From assembly GCF_020906275.1 (NCBI RefSeq), contig NZ_CP086727.1:2108001-2172000 (forward strand): DNA of 64,000 nt, read 5' to 3'. Shown piece after piece: positions 17,572 through 26,869 of the stretch; positions within the stretch are counted from its first letter, which is position 1; each line of letters begins with the position of its first letter. The position numbers were made by a program, and so were the translations under genes. This DNA is from Parasphingorhabdus litoris DSM 22379. GTDB lineage: Bacteria; Pseudomonadota; Alphaproteobacteria; Sphingomonadales; Sphingomonadaceae. The notes beneath the pieces were generated by a model that did not search any database, was not told the origin of the DNA, and saw only the letters and a program-made list of their open reading frames with translations.

Positions 17572-18060
17572 ATGAAAATCAACCTTTTAAAGCGTCTCGC
17601 AATAGTGGCTGCCCTGGTAATTCCAGGAATGGCACCAAGTGCTGCCATGGCTGCCAATAATGTTGCGCTGTCGAGCGACGTTTTTGTCGAACGCACGGTC
17701 AAGAAACCAAATGGCACGACCGCTGTAACGCTGGAAGCGCCAAAAACGGTCATTCCAGGCGATAATCTCGTCTTCGTTGTCAAATATAAGAATGTTGGCA
17801 CCACGCCAGCCACCGATTTCTCTGTCACCAACCCGCTCCCCAAAGCGGTCGCGTTCAATGGAACGTCTGATGGCACCGAAATTGTCTCCGTAGACGGAGG
17901 CAAAAACTGGGGGCCGCTTTCGGCTCTTAAATATACGCGCGAAAATGGGGAGGTCCGCCCTGCCCTGATGAGCGACGTAACGCATATCAAGTGGAAATTT
18001 AATCGTGCCCTTTCCGTGGGTTCGGAAGGAAAACTTGTATTTCGCGGGACAGTAAAATGA
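17572..18060 (+). CDS. Secreted DUF11-like protein 2 (small)
   Basis: The start used is ATG 17572, because a GAGGA site lies four bases before it; the ATG at 17566 is too near that site. The 162-residue product has a signal peptide (LAIVAALVIPGMAPSAAMA) and one DUF11-like beta-sandwich: VKKPNG...PGDNLVFVVKYKNVG, ATDFSVTNPLPKAVAFN and a terminal GKLVFRGTVK strand. The C-terminal pattern resembles that of the two larger secreted proteins, with which it is co-transcribed, and it may be a minor subunit. A GGATCGCC/GGCGATCC hairpin follows it. Confidence 0.85.
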   Translation: MKINLLKRLAIVAALVIPGMAPSAAMAANNVALSSDVFVERTVKKPNGTTAVTLEAPKTVIPGDNLVFVVKYKNVGTTPATDFSVTNPLPKAVAFNGTSDGTEIVSVDGGKNWGPLSALKYTRENGEVRPALMSDVTHIKWKFNRALSVGSEGKLVFRGTVK

Positions 18061-18074
18061 CCGCAAACCGTATC

Positions 18075-18101
18075 GGATCGCCGCGGGGGTGAAGGCGATC
18101 C
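18075..18101 (+). other. Intercistronic hairpin between DUF11 genes 2 and 3
   Basis: A perfect 8-base stem, GGATCGCC (18075-18082) and GGCGATCC (18094-18101), has an 11-base G-rich loop. There is no T-run, so it is more likely an mRNA stability or processing element than a terminator. It lies just before the ribosome site (AGGAG) of the third gene. Confidence 0.6.
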
Positions 18102-18128
18102 ACAGTAGAGTGAAACAGGAGATCAGTA

Positions 18129-19229
18129 ATGACCAGTAAACTGAAACTTCTCGTTGCCACAAGCGCTGTTACTGCCGCAATGCTGGGTGCAAACCCGGCA
18201 TTTGCTGCAGGAACGACCGCCGGCGACGCGATTACCAACAATGTTACCGTCAACTATCAGGTTGGCGGCGTATCTCAGACGGCTGAAACCGATTCTGACA
18301 CGTTTACGGTTGACCGTAAGCTTGATTTGACCGTTTCGGAAGCCAATGGCGCTGCCCAATCGGTCACGCCAGGCCAGACCGCAGGCGCGCCGAACCCGGC
18401 CTTCCTGACCTATACGGTGACCAACGATTCAAACGATGTGGTTGACTTCGAATTGAGCGCTGCTCAGCAAACAACAGGCGCTGCGACACCATTCAGCGGT
18501 ACCGATGACTTTGATGTTACGGGCCTGCAGATTTTCGTCGAATCCGGCGCAACTCCTGGCTATCAGCCAGCAGAAGACACCGCGACATTCATCGACGAGC
18601 TGGCTGAAGATGCCAATGCGACCGTCTATGTTGTCGGCGATATCCCATTGGGTCTCGCAACCGGTGATGCCGCAGGTATCACACTGACTGCCACCATCAA
18701 AGAGGGTGCTACAGGCGGAAGCCTTGGTGGTGATTACACCGTTAACGCCGGCGCAAATACCGAAGATGGTACCGGCGCTGCATCGAATATCGACAACGTA
18801 TATGTCAATGCATCGGCTTCTGACACGGATAACTTCGTGATTTCTGCCGCCAATGTCAGCGTTGTGAAGTCCAGCACCGTGTTGTGGGATCCGGTAAATG
18901 GTAGCAGCAACCCGAAATCCATTCCGGGTGCGGTTATCGAATATTGTATCGCTGTAACCAACGCGACCGGCAGTGCGACTGCAACAAGCGTTAGCATTTC
19001 GGATGATATTTCCGCTCTGGACCTGTCCTTCTACGCGACGGCTCCAGTTTCTGGACCAGCCACCATTCCAACCGCAAACGGTGTTGTTTCTGCTCTTGCC
19101 TGTGACGGCAGCGGCACCAACGCCGATGCAAGCGGTCTGGGCGAGTCCGGCGGCATCATCAGCGGCAACCTTGGCGATGTCGCTGCGGGCGCCACTGAAA
19201 CGCTGCTCTTCCGGGCAACGGTGGACTAA
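18129..19229 (+). CDS. Secreted DUF11-like protein 3
   Basis: The 366-residue product has a signal peptide ending NPAFA-AG and is a paralogue of the first gene. It shares the N-terminal TTAGDAITNNVTVNYQVGG ... DTFTVDRKLDLTV region, the middle block DDFDVTGLQIFVESGATPG, the VYVVGDIPLGLATGDAAG turn (against IFILSDIPVSATDGQRA), and the C-terminal DUF11-like block VSVVKSSTVL ... NATGSATATSVSISDDIS. It is low in Lys/Arg and rich in Thr/Ala/Ser/Asp, as for surface or extracellular proteins. Two cysteines in the C-terminal third (YCIAV and LACDGS) might form a disulfide. A strong hairpin follows the stop. Confidence 0.85.
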   Translation: MTSKLKLLVATSAVTAAMLGANPAFAAGTTAGDAITNNVTVNYQVGGVSQTAETDSDTFTVDRKLDLTVSEANGAAQSVTPGQTAGAPNPAFLTYTVTNDSNDVVDFELSAAQQTTGAATPFSGTDDFDVTGLQIFVESGATPGYQPAEDTATFIDELAEDANATVYVVGDIPLGLATGDAAGITLTATIKEGATGGSLGGDYTVNAGANTEDGTGAASNIDNVYVNASASDTDNFVISAANVSVVKSSTVLWDPVNGSSNPKSIPGAVIEYCIAVTNATGSATATSVSISDDISALDLSFYATAPVSGPATIPTANGVVSALACDGSGTNADASGLGESGGIISGNLGDVAAGATETLLFRATVD

Positions 19230-19241
19230 AAAATGAGGAAA

Positions 19242-19288
19242 GTGGCGGCTTTCCGGCTATTCGGAAAGTCGCCACCTCCCCTTTTTTT
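19242..19288 (+). terminator. Hairpin with T-run between DUF11 gene 3 and the large outer-membrane gene
   Basis: The 14-base arms GTGGCGGCTTTCCG (19242-19255) and CGGAAAGTCGCCAC (19262-19275) pair with one mismatch around a 6-base loop. A short C-rich gap and seven Ts (19282-19288) follow. It looks like a Rho-independent terminator, yet the large gene begins 15 bases further on. A leaky terminator or attenuator would make the secreted proteins more abundant than the membrane protein. An independent promoter inside is also possible. Confidence 0.8.
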
Positions 19289-19302
19289 GGCCCCTTTTTT
19301 GG

Positions 19303-22300
19303 ATGCGTTGGTTAACCAATCTTTTTAAGCCAGTCAGTCTGGCACTTGCTGCAGGGGCGATGATCGCGCCTGCCTCTATGGTTCCTGCACACGCCCAAAG
19401 CTTCCCTATTATAACCAATGTCGCAGAGGCGGAATGGGATGTCGGCAGCACACGCCTGCAAACCCCGTCTAATCGCGTCGATATTCAGGTCGTAGCACCC
19501 CCAACTGTACCACCAGAGATCACTTTATATCGTTTTGATGATCCGCCAGGTGCGGAACAGCTTAATCTTCCAGGAACAATCTGCAGAGGCTCCGGCGGCA
19601 ATGTCCCCGTTGAGCTTCGCGGAGCGTTTTCTGGAGTTAATACCAGTCCGGCTGCAATCGCCCCAACGAGCAGCATCCGCGCTGGAGAGCCACTAATTGT
19701 CTCAGTTCTTGCCCCAAACAGGAATCTGAACAGTGCCGCTATCGATAGTTTCGATATTGTTCTCACGACGCCTTCTGGCGACCAAGAGACCATCAATATC
19801 GTTGAAACTGAGCCTAATAGCGGCCGTTTCGTTGGCATGATCAATACCGCAGCGATACCGCCTGCGCCGGTTCAGGGCGATTGCGTCCTTTCCGTGCAGC
19901 CTGGCGATCAGCTCGATGTCGGTATTGACGAGGTCAGCGGTAGTGCCATTGGCACAGTCGAAGTCGGGATTTTGATCGATCCCTTTGGTGAAACCTTCGA
20001 CAGCGGCGATGGCGCCCCTGTCGATGGCACACGGGTGACGCTCATAGACGTCGCTACGGGCCTGCCAGCAGAGGTTTTCGGTGATGACGGCGTTTCTGTG
20101 TTCCCCAGCACAGTGATTTCCGGCGGAACCGTGACCGATAGCGGCGGCAATGTGTATGACTTCACCGAAGGCTTCTATCGCTTCCCCTTTGCCCGTCCCG
20201 GCCAGTACAGGCTGCTGATAGAGCCCCCAGCGCCCTATACAGCGCCATCGGCGGCCACGCCTGAAGAACTGGCGGGTTTCCGGCGTACGGACGGCCTGCC
20301 CTTCACCATCGTGGATGGCTCTTATGGCGGGATCATCACGCTGGAGGATCCGGCCCCGGTCCGGGTGGATATCCCGCTCGACAGGCCTGGCGTGCCGATA
20401 ACCATCACCAAGGAGGCATCGACAGCGATTGCCGTCCCGGGAGATGCCATACAGTATCGGGTCACCGTGCAGAACAGCGATCCGGTACGGACAACCGGTG
20501 CGATAACGATTGAGGATCAGCTGCCGAACGCCATGCGCCTGCGCGTGGACACCGTACGCTATAATGGCGCCCTCGTAACGCCCATTGTGGCGCCCAACGG
20601 ACAGAATTTCTCTGTCAATGTGCCCGCCCTGCCCCCAGCAGGCAGCGGATTACTAACCTATTTGGCTGAAGTCCGTCAGGACGCTAGCCCAGGAGATGCA
20701 ATCAACACGGCCCAAGCGCGCGATAACCGCGGCGCCGAAAGCCTTGTTGCCAGTGTGCCCGTGCGCATACAAAGGGACGGCATCTCCGAAAGATTCACGA
20801 TTATCGGCCGGATTACCGACGGCGGATGCGATGTTGACCCGCGCAAAGCCGCGGGAATTGGCGGTGTTCGCGTCATGCTGCAGGACGGAACCTACACCGT
20901 CACGGACGAAGATGGTCGCTATCATTTTGAGGGCATCAGACCCGGTTTGCACGTCGTTCAGGTCGATCCATCGACTTTCCCTGCCGATTTGGCTCCGATC
21001 AACTGTGCGCAGAATACCCGCGCCGCAGGCAGCGACATATCGCGCTTTGTCGAAGGCCGCGGTGGCGCTCTGAAACGCGCAGATTTCCGGGCTAAAGGGG
21101 TCGCTGCACGTGAAGTCACGACTGCTCAAAAATACGAGAAACCAAAAACTCTTTCCGATCAGGAAGCTGCTGGTGCCGAGCGTAACTGGCTCGCTGGCCA
21201 GGCGCCGGGCATCGCCTTTGTCTTCCCCGAAACCGGGTATAACCCACGGGTTAAATCGCTTCGGGCGGCGGTGAAGCATCGCAAAGGTCAACGTGTGGAA
21301 CTCTCGCTCAACGGCGAAAAGGTCAATCCGCTGTCGTTTGAAGGCAAAGAGAAAAGCGCCAATGGATCGGTACAGATCAGTATTTGGCGCGGCTTGGACA
21401 TTAAAAACCGCAAAAACACGCTCACAGCGCGGGTTTTGGACAAGAACGGCAAGCTGGTCGAGGAACTGACCCGCGAAGTCCACTATTCGGCGAGCCCGCT
21501 CAATGCAGAACTGCTCAAAGACAAATCCGTTCTTATCGCGGACGGCGTTACCCGGCCTGTGCTGGCCGTGCGCCTGACGGATCGTGACGGCCGCCCGGCC
21601 CATCACGGCGCAACCGGCGATTTCAGCGTCCCTGCCCCCTATGCCCCCGCCATTGAGGTGGATGCACAACAGGCGAACCAGCTTTCCGGCCTGGAACGCG
21701 GCGCCCCTGTGTGGCGCGTTGAGGGCGATGAAGGCATTGCCTATATCGAACTCGCGCCGACAACCGCATCCGGCTCTGTCAGCATTACTTTCCCGTTCCG
21801 CGATGGCGAAGTATCGCGCGAACAGCGTATCGAAACCTGGCTTGATCCCGGGAACCGTCCATGGACAGTGGTCGGCTTTGCCGCAGGAACCGTGGGTTTC
21901 AACACCCTCGACGAGCGTCTGGAAGATCTGACCGAGGATGATGACAACATCAATCTCGATGGCCGTGTCGCGCTCTACGCCAAAGGCCGGGTTACAGGCA
22001 AATGGCTGATGACGCTGGCTTATGACACCGACAAAGAGGAAGATGAAACACGCTTCGCCGGCGTCATTGATCCGCGCCGCTACTACACGGTCTATGCTGA
22101 TCGGTCCGAGCAACGCTATGACGCCGCATCGGTGCGCCGACTCTATCTAAAACTTGAACGGCCGCAATTTTATGCGCTGTTCGGTGATTATGAGACCGGC
22201 ATCAATGAACCGGAACTGGCCCGCTATCAGCGCGCCTTTAACGGTGTGAAGGCTGAATACCGTAGCGATCAGGTCAGCGCGCTGGCCTTTGGTGCGGATG

Positions 22301-24402
22301 CCGCCAATCGTTTCCGGCGTGAGGAAATTCAGGGCAACGGCCTGTCCGGCCCTTATGCCCTCTCCACCCGTGATATCATCGCCAACAGCGAGCGTATCAC
22401 GCTGGAAACCCGCGACCGCCTGCGCTCTGACCGTATCGTCGAGCGCAAAGAACTAACGCGCCATATCGATTACGACATCGACTATCTCGCTGGCACCTTG
22501 CGTTTCCGTGAGCCGATTTTGAGCCGCAGCAGCGGCCTCGACCCGCAATTCATCATTGCCGAATATGAAGTATTGGGCGTGGGCGGCCGCGATCTGAACG
22601 CTGGTGGACGTTTGACCTATCAGTCGAAGGACAAGAAGTTCAAAATTGGTGCAACTGCCATCCATGATGAGAATGAAAGCGTCAAAAGCGATCTCGTCGG
22701 CGTGGATGTTCGCTACCGGCCCAATCTGAAAACGGAATTCCGCGCAGAGGTCGCCTCCAGTGACAGCGAAGACAAGAATGCCGATGTGCTGAACGGTGAG
22801 CCACGCGGTGCGGATAGCGCCGTCGCTTGGCTGGTCGAGGCCGAGCATCATGGCTCTAACTTCGACGTGCTCGCCTATGTCCGTCAACAATCCGCGGGCT
22901 TTGGCCTAGGTCAACTCAACGCTGCAGAAAGCGGCACGCGCAAATTCGGAATCGATACGCGGGTGCGTCTGAGTGACAAACTCTCGCTTGCCGCTAGCGG
23001 TTATCAGGAAAACTTCCTGACTTCCAACGCCCGTCGGCGCTCTGGAACAGCGGAAATCGAATATCGCAACGACAATACCGCCCTGCGCGCTGGCGTCGTC
23101 CATGCCGAAGACAGATTGTCGGACGGCACGGTCAATCGCTCAACATTAGCGCGACTTGGTGCGACGCAACGACTGTTTGACGGCAAGCTCGAACTCGACG
23201 CGCAGACCGAATTCGCATTGGGCGGACAGGATGAGAGCATAGACTTCCCTGCCCGTCACTCTGTCACGGCGCGCTATGCGATCACCAATGATATCAAATT
23301 GGTCGGCACATACGAGATTGCCGACGGCGAAAACATCGATGCCCGCACGGCCCGGATCGGTGTCGATGTCGCGCCGTGGGATGGCGCCCGTGCAGTGGTC
23401 AGCGCCAATCAACAGGAAATTACCGAATTTGGACCACGCACCTTTGCGGCTTACGGGCTTACGCAGTCTATTCCGCTCGACGACAAATGGACGATCGATT
23501 TCTCACTCGATGGCAACGAAACCTTGGGGGGTTTTGACCGCAGCGATGTGATTAATGACGAACAACCTGTCGCTTCCGGCGGTTTCCTGGGCAATGATGG
23601 CTCTTTGACCGAGGACTTTGTCGCTGTCACGGCTGGTGCCACCTATCGTCATGACGACTGGAGCTGGGTATCGCGCGCAGAATATCGCGATGGCGATCTC
23701 AGCGAGCGCTATGGATTCTCCTCTGCCGTTTTGAAACAGATTGGTGAAGGCAGTTCCCTGGGCGCCGTCGGAAGCATCTTTGTTGCAGAAGATGAAACCG
23801 GCACCAGCACAAGGGTCATCGAAGCCGAAGCCAGCTGGGCCCATCGTCCAGCGGACAGCCGCTGGTCGTGGCTTGAGAAACTCGAGTTCCGCGAAGACCG
23901 GGTACGCAACGCGACCGCAGGGACGTCCGGACCGATTGGCGGCGCGCCGCTTCTCGTCAACGGGGACGTCACTTCTCGTAGAATTATCAATAGTTTAAGC
24001 GTCAATTACACGCCGATTGACGCGGATGACGGATTTTTCACTGAATCCGGAGAATATAGTTTCTTTTGGGGAAGCCGCTATGTTTTCGATAAATTTGGTG
24101 AGGATGATGTCAAAGGCTGGAGCAATGTGATCGGGGCGGACGTCAAGTTCGACCTTTCCGATACCATTGATATCGGCGGACAGGCGACTGCGCGAATAGG
24201 CACGGATTTCGATACGATTGCCTATAGCGGGGGACCGAGTATCGGGATCACACCGTTTAAGAACGGCTATATCTCGCTCGGCTATAATGTGGTGGGTTTT
24301 GAAGACCGCGACTTTGAAGAAAGTCGCTATACCAGAGATGGGCCCTTCATCACCTTCCGCCTGAAATTCGACCAGCAAACCTTAGGAAACCTGGGGCTTT
24401 AA
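19303..24402 (+). CDS. 1699-residue outer-membrane DUF11 protein with C-terminal beta barrel
   Basis: The protein starts MRWLTNLFKPVSLALAAGA with a signal peptide ending PAHA-QS. Rough layout: residues 32-60, the same N-terminal domain as the secreted partners (ITNVAEAEWDVGSTRLQTPS); about 362-485, a DUF11 repeat (ITKEASTAIAVPGDAIQY); about 495-560, a SdrD B/carboxypeptidase-regulatory-like domain (GVRVMLQDGTYTVTDEDGRY); a middle of further beta domains; and from about 850 on, a long region of alternating amphipathic strands rich in Asp, Tyr and Arg, read as a large beta barrel ending RLKFDQQTLGNLGL. The likely role is anchor or export pore for the three secreted proteins; this is inference from co-location and the shared N-terminal domain. 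Similar giant proteins are common in sphingomonads but uncharacterised. Confidence 0.75.
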   Translation: MRWLTNLFKPVSLALAAGAMIAPASMVPAHAQSFPIITNVAEAEWDVGSTRLQTPSNRVDIQVVAPPTVPPEITLYRFDDPPGAEQLNLPGTICRGSGGNVPVELRGAFSGVNTSPAAIAPTSSIRAGEPLIVSVLAPNRNLNSAAIDSFDIVLTTPSGDQETINIVETEPNSGRFVGMINTAAIPPAPVQGDCVLSVQPGDQLDVGIDEVSGSAIGTVEVGILIDPFGETFDSGDGAPVDGTRVTLIDVATGLPAEVFGDDGVSVFPSTVISGGTVTDSGGNVYDFTEGFYRFPFARPGQYRLLIEPPAPYTAPSAATPEELAGFRRTDGLPFTIVDGSYGGIITLEDPAPVRVDIPLDRPGVPITITKEASTAIAVPGDAIQYRVTVQNSDPVRTTGAITIEDQLPNAMRLRVDTVRYNGALVTPIVAPNGQNFSVNVPALPPAGSGLLTYLAEVRQDASPGDAINTAQARDNRGAESLVASVPVRIQRDGISERFTIIGRITDGGCDVDPRKAAGIGGVRVMLQDGTYTVTDEDGRYHFEGIRPGLHVVQVDPSTFPADLAPINCAQNTRAAGSDISRFVEGRGGALKRADFRAKGVAAREVTTAQKYEKPKTLSDQEAAGAERNWLAGQAPGIAFVFPETGYNPRVKSLRAAVKHRKGQRVELSLNGEKVNPLSFEGKEKSANGSVQISIWRGLDIKNRKNTLTARVLDKNGKLVEELTREVHYSASPLNAELLKDKSVLIADGVTRPVLAVRLTDRDGRPAHHGATGDFSVPAPYAPAIEVDAQQANQLSGLERGAPVWRVEGDEGIAYIELAPTTASGSVSITFPFRDGEVSREQRIETWLDPGNRPWTVVGFAAGTVGFNTLDERLEDLTEDDDNINLDGRVALYAKGRVTGKWLMTLAYDTDKEEDETRFAGVIDPRRYYTVYADRSEQRYDAASVRRLYLKLERPQFYALFGDYETGINEPELARYQRAFNGVKAEYRSDQVSALAFGADAANRFRREEIQGNGLSGPYALSTRDIIANSERITLETRDRLRSDRIVERKELTRHIDYDIDYLAGTLRFREPILSRSSGLDPQFIIAEYEVLGVGGRDLNAGGRLTYQSKDKKFKIGATAIHDENESVKSDLVGVDVRYRPNLKTEFRAEVASSDSEDKNADVLNGEPRGADSAVAWLVEAEHHGSNFDVLAYVRQQSAGFGLGQLNAAESGTRKFGIDTRVRLSDKLSLAASGYQENFLTSNARRRSGTAEIEYRNDNTALRAGVVHAEDRLSDGTVNRSTLARLGATQRLFDGKLELDAQTEFALGGQDESIDFPARHSVTARYAITNDIKLVGTYEIADGENIDARTARIGVDVAPWDGARAVVSANQQEITEFGPRTFAAYGLTQSIPLDDKWTIDFSLDGNETLGGFDRSDVINDEQPVASGGFLGNDGSLTEDFVAVTAGATYRHDDWSWVSRAEYRDGDLSERYGFSSAVLKQIGEGSSLGAVGSIFVAEDETGTSTRVIEAEASWAHRPADSRWSWLEKLEFREDRVRNATAGTSGPIGGAPLLVNGDVTSRRIINSLSVNYTPIDADDGFFTESGEYSFFWGSRYVFDKFGEDDVKGWSNVIGADVKFDLSDTIDIGGQATARIGTDFDTIAYSGGPSIGITPFKNGYISLGYNVVGFEDRDFEESRYTRDGPFITFRLKFDQQTLGNLGL

Positions 24403-24548
24403 GGGGTGAGTTGCGTCTAAAATCCGCTGCCTTTCAGTCGGCGGATCAACAAGCTGATCGGATCAGCGCATAGCCTTGGCAAGGCCGGAACCTTTGGGGA
24501 GGTAACGGCTTTACTGAGGGTGCCGCGCTATGATCGATGGCCTTGGGG

Positions 24549-25850
24549 TCACTCAGCGAACAACAATACAGGTGTTTCGAGCAAATGCTTGAGCGCCTGC
24601 ACATAACTGGCGGCATCATAGCCGTCCACGACCCTGTGATCACACGAGATCGACAGATTCATCAGCTTGCGCGCTTGAATCTCGCCGTCAATGATCATGG
24701 GGCGCTCGACGATCTTGTTAGGACCGATAATCGCGACCTGTGGGCGTTGAATGACAGGTGTGGTGGCAATACCGCCCAAAGGCCCCAGAGACGTCAATGT
24801 CAGCGTCGATCCCGACAATTCGTCCGCCTTTGCGCTGCCATCACGGGCAGCAGCCGATAAACGGCCGATTTCTGCGGCTAATTGCCAGATATTCTTGTCC
24901 TGTGCGTCCCTTATAACAGGCACCATGAGGCCCTGATCGGTCTGTGTGGCCATGCCCAGGTGCACGGCGCCATGACGCGTCACCAGGCCGGCCTCGTCGT
25001 CATAGGTGGCGTTGAGCATCGGAAATTGCGGCAATGATTTGCAAATGGCGACGATCATCAAAGGCAGCATGGTCAGCTTTGGCCGTTCGCCGCGATTGGC
25101 ATTGAGGTCCGCGCGCATGTCTTCGAGCGTGGTCATATCAATCTCGTCGACATAGGAAAAATGCGGAATATGGCGCTTCGATTCCGCCATGTTCTGAGCA
25201 ATCTTGCGGCGCATTCCGATGACCTTGATTTGCTCATCATCGCGCTTCTGAGAGGCGCCTGCGGGCCGATAGCCCTGCCCGCTGCCATAGCTTAAATAGG
25301 CATCGAGATCGCTGTGCCGGATATGCTCGCCCTGGGCCTTTACAAGGCTCAGATCGACACCCAGATCCGCGGCGCGTTTGCGCACGGCGGGGGTCGCGAG
25401 AACCTTCTTCGATGGCGCATTTTCTGCTGCCATGACGTCACTTTTGGGTGGTTCCGTAACGGTTTTGTCAACTTCGGGTGCAGGCGCTGGAGCCTCCACC
25501 TCTGGTTCAGTTTCTTGTTTATTTTCAGTAGTTTGAAGCGGCGTCATAGCGCCACTTTCGGCCACCGCGTCACTTTCCGACCGTCCCGCTTCCGCGGCAC
25601 TTCCGTCACCTTCCGCCTCGATCTGAACCAGCATAGAACCGATGGCAATGATATCGCCTTCTTCCCCCGCAACAGCAACAATCGTTCCCGATACCGGCGC
25701 TTCCATTTCTACCGTTGCCTTGTCGGTCATCATGTCGGCAATCTGGTCATCTTCCTCGACCCGGTCACCAACCTTCACATGCCAAGCGACAATCTCCGCC
25801 TCGGCAATGCCTTCGCCGATATCCGGCAGGTTGAACGTATAAATGCTCAT
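24549..25850 (-). CDS. Branched-chain 2-oxoacid dehydrogenase E2 (lipoamide acyltransferase)
   Basis: E2 is the core of the branched-chain 2-oxoacid dehydrogenase complex and moves the acyl group from lipoate to CoA. The 433-residue protein has an N-terminal lipoyl domain with the lipoylated lysine K44 in MTDKATVEM, a Pro/Ala/Glu-rich linker, the E1/E3-binding domain LATPAVRKRAADLGVDLSLVK, and a C-terminal catalytic domain with HRVVDG (H405, D409). The ATG overlaps the E1beta stop by four bases. A lipoamide dehydrogenase (E3) is not in view and must come from elsewhere. Confidence 0.93.
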   Translation of the reverse strand: MSIYTFNLPDIGEGIAEAEIVAWHVKVGDRVEEDDQIADMMTDKATVEMEAPVSGTIVAVAGEEGDIIAIGSMLVQIEAEGDGSAAEAGRSESDAVAESGAMTPLQTTENKQETEPEVEAPAPAPEVDKTVTEPPKSDVMAAENAPSKKVLATPAVRKRAADLGVDLSLVKAQGEHIRHSDLDAYLSYGSGQGYRPAGASQKRDDEQIKVIGMRRKIAQNMAESKRHIPHFSYVDEIDMTTLEDMRADLNANRGERPKLTMLPLMIVAICKSLPQFPMLNATYDDEAGLVTRHGAVHLGMATQTDQGLMVPVIRDAQDKNIWQLAAEIGRLSAAARDGSAKADELSGSTLTLTSLGPLGGIATTPVIQRPQVAIIGPNKIVERPMIIDGEIQARKLMNLSISCDHRVVDGYDAASYVQALKHLLETPVLLFAE

Positions 25851-26869
25851 GATGTCAGCTCCCCGACTATCTTATCCAAAGCTTCGCCAATCCGGACCGG
25901 TCCCGGGAAGTACGCCCATTCCAGTGAATGAGGATAAGGCGTATCAAATCCCGTCACTCGCTCAATCGGTGCCTCAAGGTGATAGAAGCATCGTTCCTGC
26001 ACCAAGGCCGACAGTTCTGCGCCAAAACCGCTGGTCCGGGTTGCCTCATGAATGATCAGGCAGCGCCCGGTCTTCTTGACTGACTCTTCAATCGTATCAA
26101 TGTCCAAGGGCACGAGAGTACGCAAATCGATGACTTCTGCGTCTATACCATGCTCTTCAACCACCGCATTTGCGACATGCACCATGGTCCCATAAGCCAG
26201 AACCGTGACCGCCTCACCTTCCCGCACGATGTTCGCCTTGCCAATCGGTATCTTGTAATAATCCTCAGGAACTTCTGAAGCCTCAAATTTCGACCAGGGC
26301 TCAACCGGCTTGTCATAATAGCCGGTAAACGGGCCATTATAGATCCGCTTCGGTTCAAAAAACATCACCGGGTCATTGTCCTCAATCGCTGAAATAAGCA
26401 GCCCCTTGGCATCATAAGGCGTCGAAGGAATAACGGTCTTCAACCCACAGACATGCGTAAACATGCTCTCCGGCGACTGGCTATGCGTCTGTCCGCCAAA
26501 AATGCCGCCACCAAAGGGCGAACGCACGGTAATCGCGCTGGTAAACTCGGCCGCTGACCGGTAGCGTAATCGCGCCGCTTCTGACACAAGTTGATCGAGC
26601 CCGGGATAGATATAATCGGCAAACTGGATTTCCGGTACAGGACGCATCCCATAAGCCGCCATGCCGACAGCCACACCGATAATCCCGCATTCGCTAATCG
26701 GCGTATCGAAGCACCGCGTCTTGCCATGTTTTTCCTGTAAGCCGGCCGTCGCCCGGAAAACGCCGCCAAAATAGCCGACATCTTCGCCCATAATGACAAC
26801 ATCATCATCACGCGCCATCATATTGTCCAGACCACTGTTAATGGCTTCTATCATGTTCATGGTCGTCAT
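25847..26869 (-). CDS. Branched-chain 2-oxoacid dehydrogenase E1 beta
   Basis: The 340-residue product contains the transketolase-like pyrimidine-binding region (GEDVGYFGGVFRAT), the FADYIYPGLDQLVSEAARLRYRS helices typical of E1 beta, and FGGGIFGGQTHSQSPE. With E1 alpha it forms the thiamine diphosphate-dependent decarboxylase. The stop overlaps the E2 start and its ATG shares one base with the E1alpha stop. The close match in motifs to bkdA2/BCKDHB is good, though substrate preference (branched chain rather than pyruvate) is inferred from family features. Confidence 0.93.
   Translation of the reverse strand: MTTMNMIEAINSGLDNMMARDDDVVIMGEDVGYFGGVFRATAGLQEKHGKTRCFDTPISECGIIGVAVGMAAYGMRPVPEIQFADYIYPGLDQLVSEAARLRYRSAAEFTSAITVRSPFGGGIFGGQTHSQSPESMFTHVCGLKTVIPSTPYDAKGLLISAIEDNDPVMFFEPKRIYNGPFTGYYDKPVEPWSKFEASEVPEDYYKIPIGKANIVREGEAVTVLAYGTMVHVANAVVEEHGIDAEVIDLRTLVPLDIDTIEESVKKTGRCLIIHEATRTSGFGAELSALVQERCFYHLEAPIERVTGFDTPYPHSLEWAYFPGPVRIGEALDKIVGELTS

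Noticed and set aside
20653..22113. 486-residue open frame on the minus strand opposite the large outer-membrane gene
   Set aside because: Fully antisense to a clear coding gene, no ribosome site or domain; it is a by-product of codon bias.
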